The notes below the pieces were generated by a model. That model did not search any database, was not told the DNA's origin, and saw nothing but the letters and a program-made list of their open reading frames with translations. This document shows, piece after piece, positions 62,291 to 64,000 of a stretch of 64,000 nucleotides of DNA. Numbering within the stretch: position 1 is the first letter of the stretch; every line of letters starts with the position of its first letter. A program made the position numbers and the translations under genes. Location: NCBI GenBank assembly GCA_902523125.1, contig CABYYA010000001.1:1-64000 (forward strand). Direction: 5' to 3'. This DNA comes from an uncultured Pelagibacteraceae bacterium. Lineage in GTDB: Bacteria > Pseudomonadota > Alphaproteobacteria > Pelagibacterales > Pelagibacteraceae.

Positions 62291-62732
62291 CATTTGTCTA
62301 ATATTTTTTTTAATCACTTCTTTTGATGTCAAATCTAACAAAGCAAAGGTTGTTGATGGAGATACTATTCATTTAAATGGGGAAAAAATTCGCTTTAGTG
62401 GCATTGATGCTCCTGAAATTAAACAAGTATGTATCAAGAATAATGAGGTAATTAAATGTGGGATACGGGCAAAAGAACTACTTATTAATAAGATAGGTAA
62501 AAATAAAGTAAAATGTGTAAATGAGGGTGTAGATCGATATAAGAGAATTTTAGCTGAATGTTTTGTAAATAATCAAAGTCTATCCAAGTATCTTGTAAGG
62601 GAGGGATTTGCTTTTGCTTACAGGAAATATTCAACAAAATTTATTGAAGATGAAAATTATGCAAAAAAAAATAAAAAAGGTATGTGGTCAATGACTTTTG
62701 AGTATCCTTGGGATTATAGAAGAAAAAATTAG
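62253..62732 (+). CDS. Thermonuclease-family (SNase-like) secreted nuclease
   Basis: KVVDGDTIHLNGEKIRFSGIDAPEIKQ...GMWSMTFEYPWDYR; N-terminal signal/TM; overlaps the MATE 3' end by 38 nt. Confidence 0.9.
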   Translation: MFSNKIKVFLLISICLIFFLITSFDVKSNKAKVVDGDTIHLNGEKIRFSGIDAPEIKQVCIKNNEVIKCGIRAKELLINKIGKNKVKCVNEGVDRYKRILAECFVNNQSLSKYLVREGFAFAYRKYSTKFIEDENYAKKNKKGMWSMTFEYPWDYRRKN

Positions 62733-63460
62733 TCTTTTTGTAATTTTTTTTCTAACTTCCTTACTAAATAAGATACAATCAATATTAGTACCAAATATTC
62801 AAGAATCAGAAATGTATATATTTCTAATGGCCTATAAGTTGTTACAACTAATTCATTAGCTTTTCTTGTTAGATCTCCAATACCAATTATTGATACTAGC
62901 GATGACATTTTAAGTACATATACAAATTGGTTACCTATAGCTGGTAAAATATTTTTCACAGCTTGAGGCAAGATAACTAATCTTAATTTTCTAAAAAAAC
63001 CTAAACCTAAAGAACTTCCAGCCTCCCACTGCGCTTTTTTAATTGAGTTTATTCCGGCTCTAAAAATCTCAGCTTGGAATGCACTTTCGCTTATAGATAA
63101 TGCTATAATACCTGAAACAAATGGACTAAAACTAATTCCTGTCATTATCGGTAGTCCATAATAAATCCATAAAATTAAAACTAGTAAAGGAATTGCTCTA
63201 ACAATTTCTACATAACCAATATTAATATAAGTTAAGAATTTATTTCTTGAAAGAGATGGTATGGCAATTAAAAGACCAATCAATATTGATATAACAATCG
63301 AAATTATCGAAATATATATAGTGGTAGTTAAACCACTTAAAAGAAATTTAAGATTTGTTAAACCCTCAACGTTTTGAGGAGATAATATCAACCAGTTTAA
63401 TTCACTTTTACCACATGAGGTTAAAGGAAGGATTAAAAGTAAAAAAGCTAAATTTCTCAC
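62729..63460 (-). CDS. Polar amino-acid ABC transporter permease
   Basis: GLTTTIYISIISIVISILIGLLIAIPSLSRN...VEIVRAIPLLVLI...QAEIFRAGINSIKKAQWEAGSSLGL. Confidence 0.93.
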   Translation of the reverse strand: MRNLAFLLLILPLTSCGKSELNWLILSPQNVEGLTNLKFLLSGLTTTIYISIISIVISILIGLLIAIPSLSRNKFLTYINIGYVEIVRAIPLLVLILWIYYGLPIMTGISFSPFVSGIIALSISESAFQAEIFRAGINSIKKAQWEAGSSLGLGFFRKLRLVILPQAVKNILPAIGNQFVYVLKMSSLVSIIGIGDLTRKANELVVTTYRPLEIYTFLILEYLVLILIVSYLVRKLEKKLQKD

Positions 63461-63500
63461 TCTTTATGTTATAAAGAATAAAAAATTAAATACTAATTTA

Positions 63501-64000
63501 TTATAAACTTTTTAGATTGTATTTAGATAATAATTTAGTAAAGAAGCCAGATGATTTTTTCTTCTCGATCCAGCTATTCACATACTCGTTCCATTTATTA
63601 TCACCTTTAGGAACCATCATTGCTAAAAATGCTGGATTTTTTCCACCATCTGGAACGATTGCTAACTGAGGATATTTAATAACTAATTTATTTGCCTCTG
63701 TAGAACTTGTTATATTTCCATCCGCTCTTCCTGCTAATACTTCTTGAAAGTCTCTTGCAGGTGCTTCGATTGAATTTAATTTTGATTTTGGAAAAAATTC
63801 TTTCGCTTTTTCTTCTTGAGAAGTACCAAGAGTAGTTGCAATAGTTACTTTTGAATTATTTAATGAATCCCAAGTTGGAAATTTTTTTAAATTCTTTTTT
63901 AGAACAAGTGGTACAGTAGCATATTTGTAATACGTATTTGTGAAACCAGCCACTTCCGCTCTTTTTGGTGTTTTTGTAACACTAGTTGAAATGTCATATC
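63501..64000 (-). CDS. Amino-acid ABC transporter substrate-binding protein (N-terminus outside window)
   Basis: Frame stays open past the ORF-track start to the window edge (...[34 protein letters not shown]). Confidence 0.88.
   Translation of the reverse strand, partial: YDISTSVTKTPKRAEVAGFTNTYYKYATVPLVLKKNLKKFPTWDSLNNSKVTIATTLGTSQEEKAKEFFPKSKLNSIEAPARDFQEVLAGRADGNITSSTEANKLVIKYPQLAIVPDGGKNPAFLAMMVPKGDNKWNEYVNSWIEKKKSSGFFTKLLSKYNLKSL

Overview
AT-rich alphaproteobacterial chromosome segment, most consistent with SAR11/Pelagibacter (inferred from gene content, codon usage and gene order). Layout: (1) 1-3620, the end of a surface-polysaccharide cluster (membrane protein, GT2 glycosyltransferase, FkbM and C-methyltransferases). 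(2) 4070-10399, an accessory locus at tRNA-Leu(UAA) in which three direct copies of the tRNA 5' half (A at 4092, B at 6539, C within the intact tRNA at 10314) bound two integrase-less cassettes. One cassette carries a beta-propeller/beta-barrel surface protein; the other carries a nuclease-methylase fusion plus a specificity subunit (BcgI-like R-M). (3) nadK, a SAM methyltransferase and a resident paralogue of the surface protein. (4) A conserved core: tRNA-tuf-secE-nusG-rplKAJL-rpoBC-rpsLG-fusA-S10/spc/alpha ribosomal superoperon. (5) Housekeeping genes (lipB, mgtE, panC, galU, ugd, topA, plsY, pyrC, pyrB, ruvX, gatCAB, trhO, MATE, nuclease, ABC transporter). The main discovery candidate is the tRNA-Leu cassette array. 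Both cassettes share a left-end layout measured from the anticodon-loop core (three 10-bp-phased repeats starting exactly 24 nt past the core, a GAGATAA motif exactly 151 nt past it), have 11-bp-phased repeats at the right end, and carry a replacement promoter plus tRNA 5' half. All alignments and spacings were counted by hand; no database search was run.
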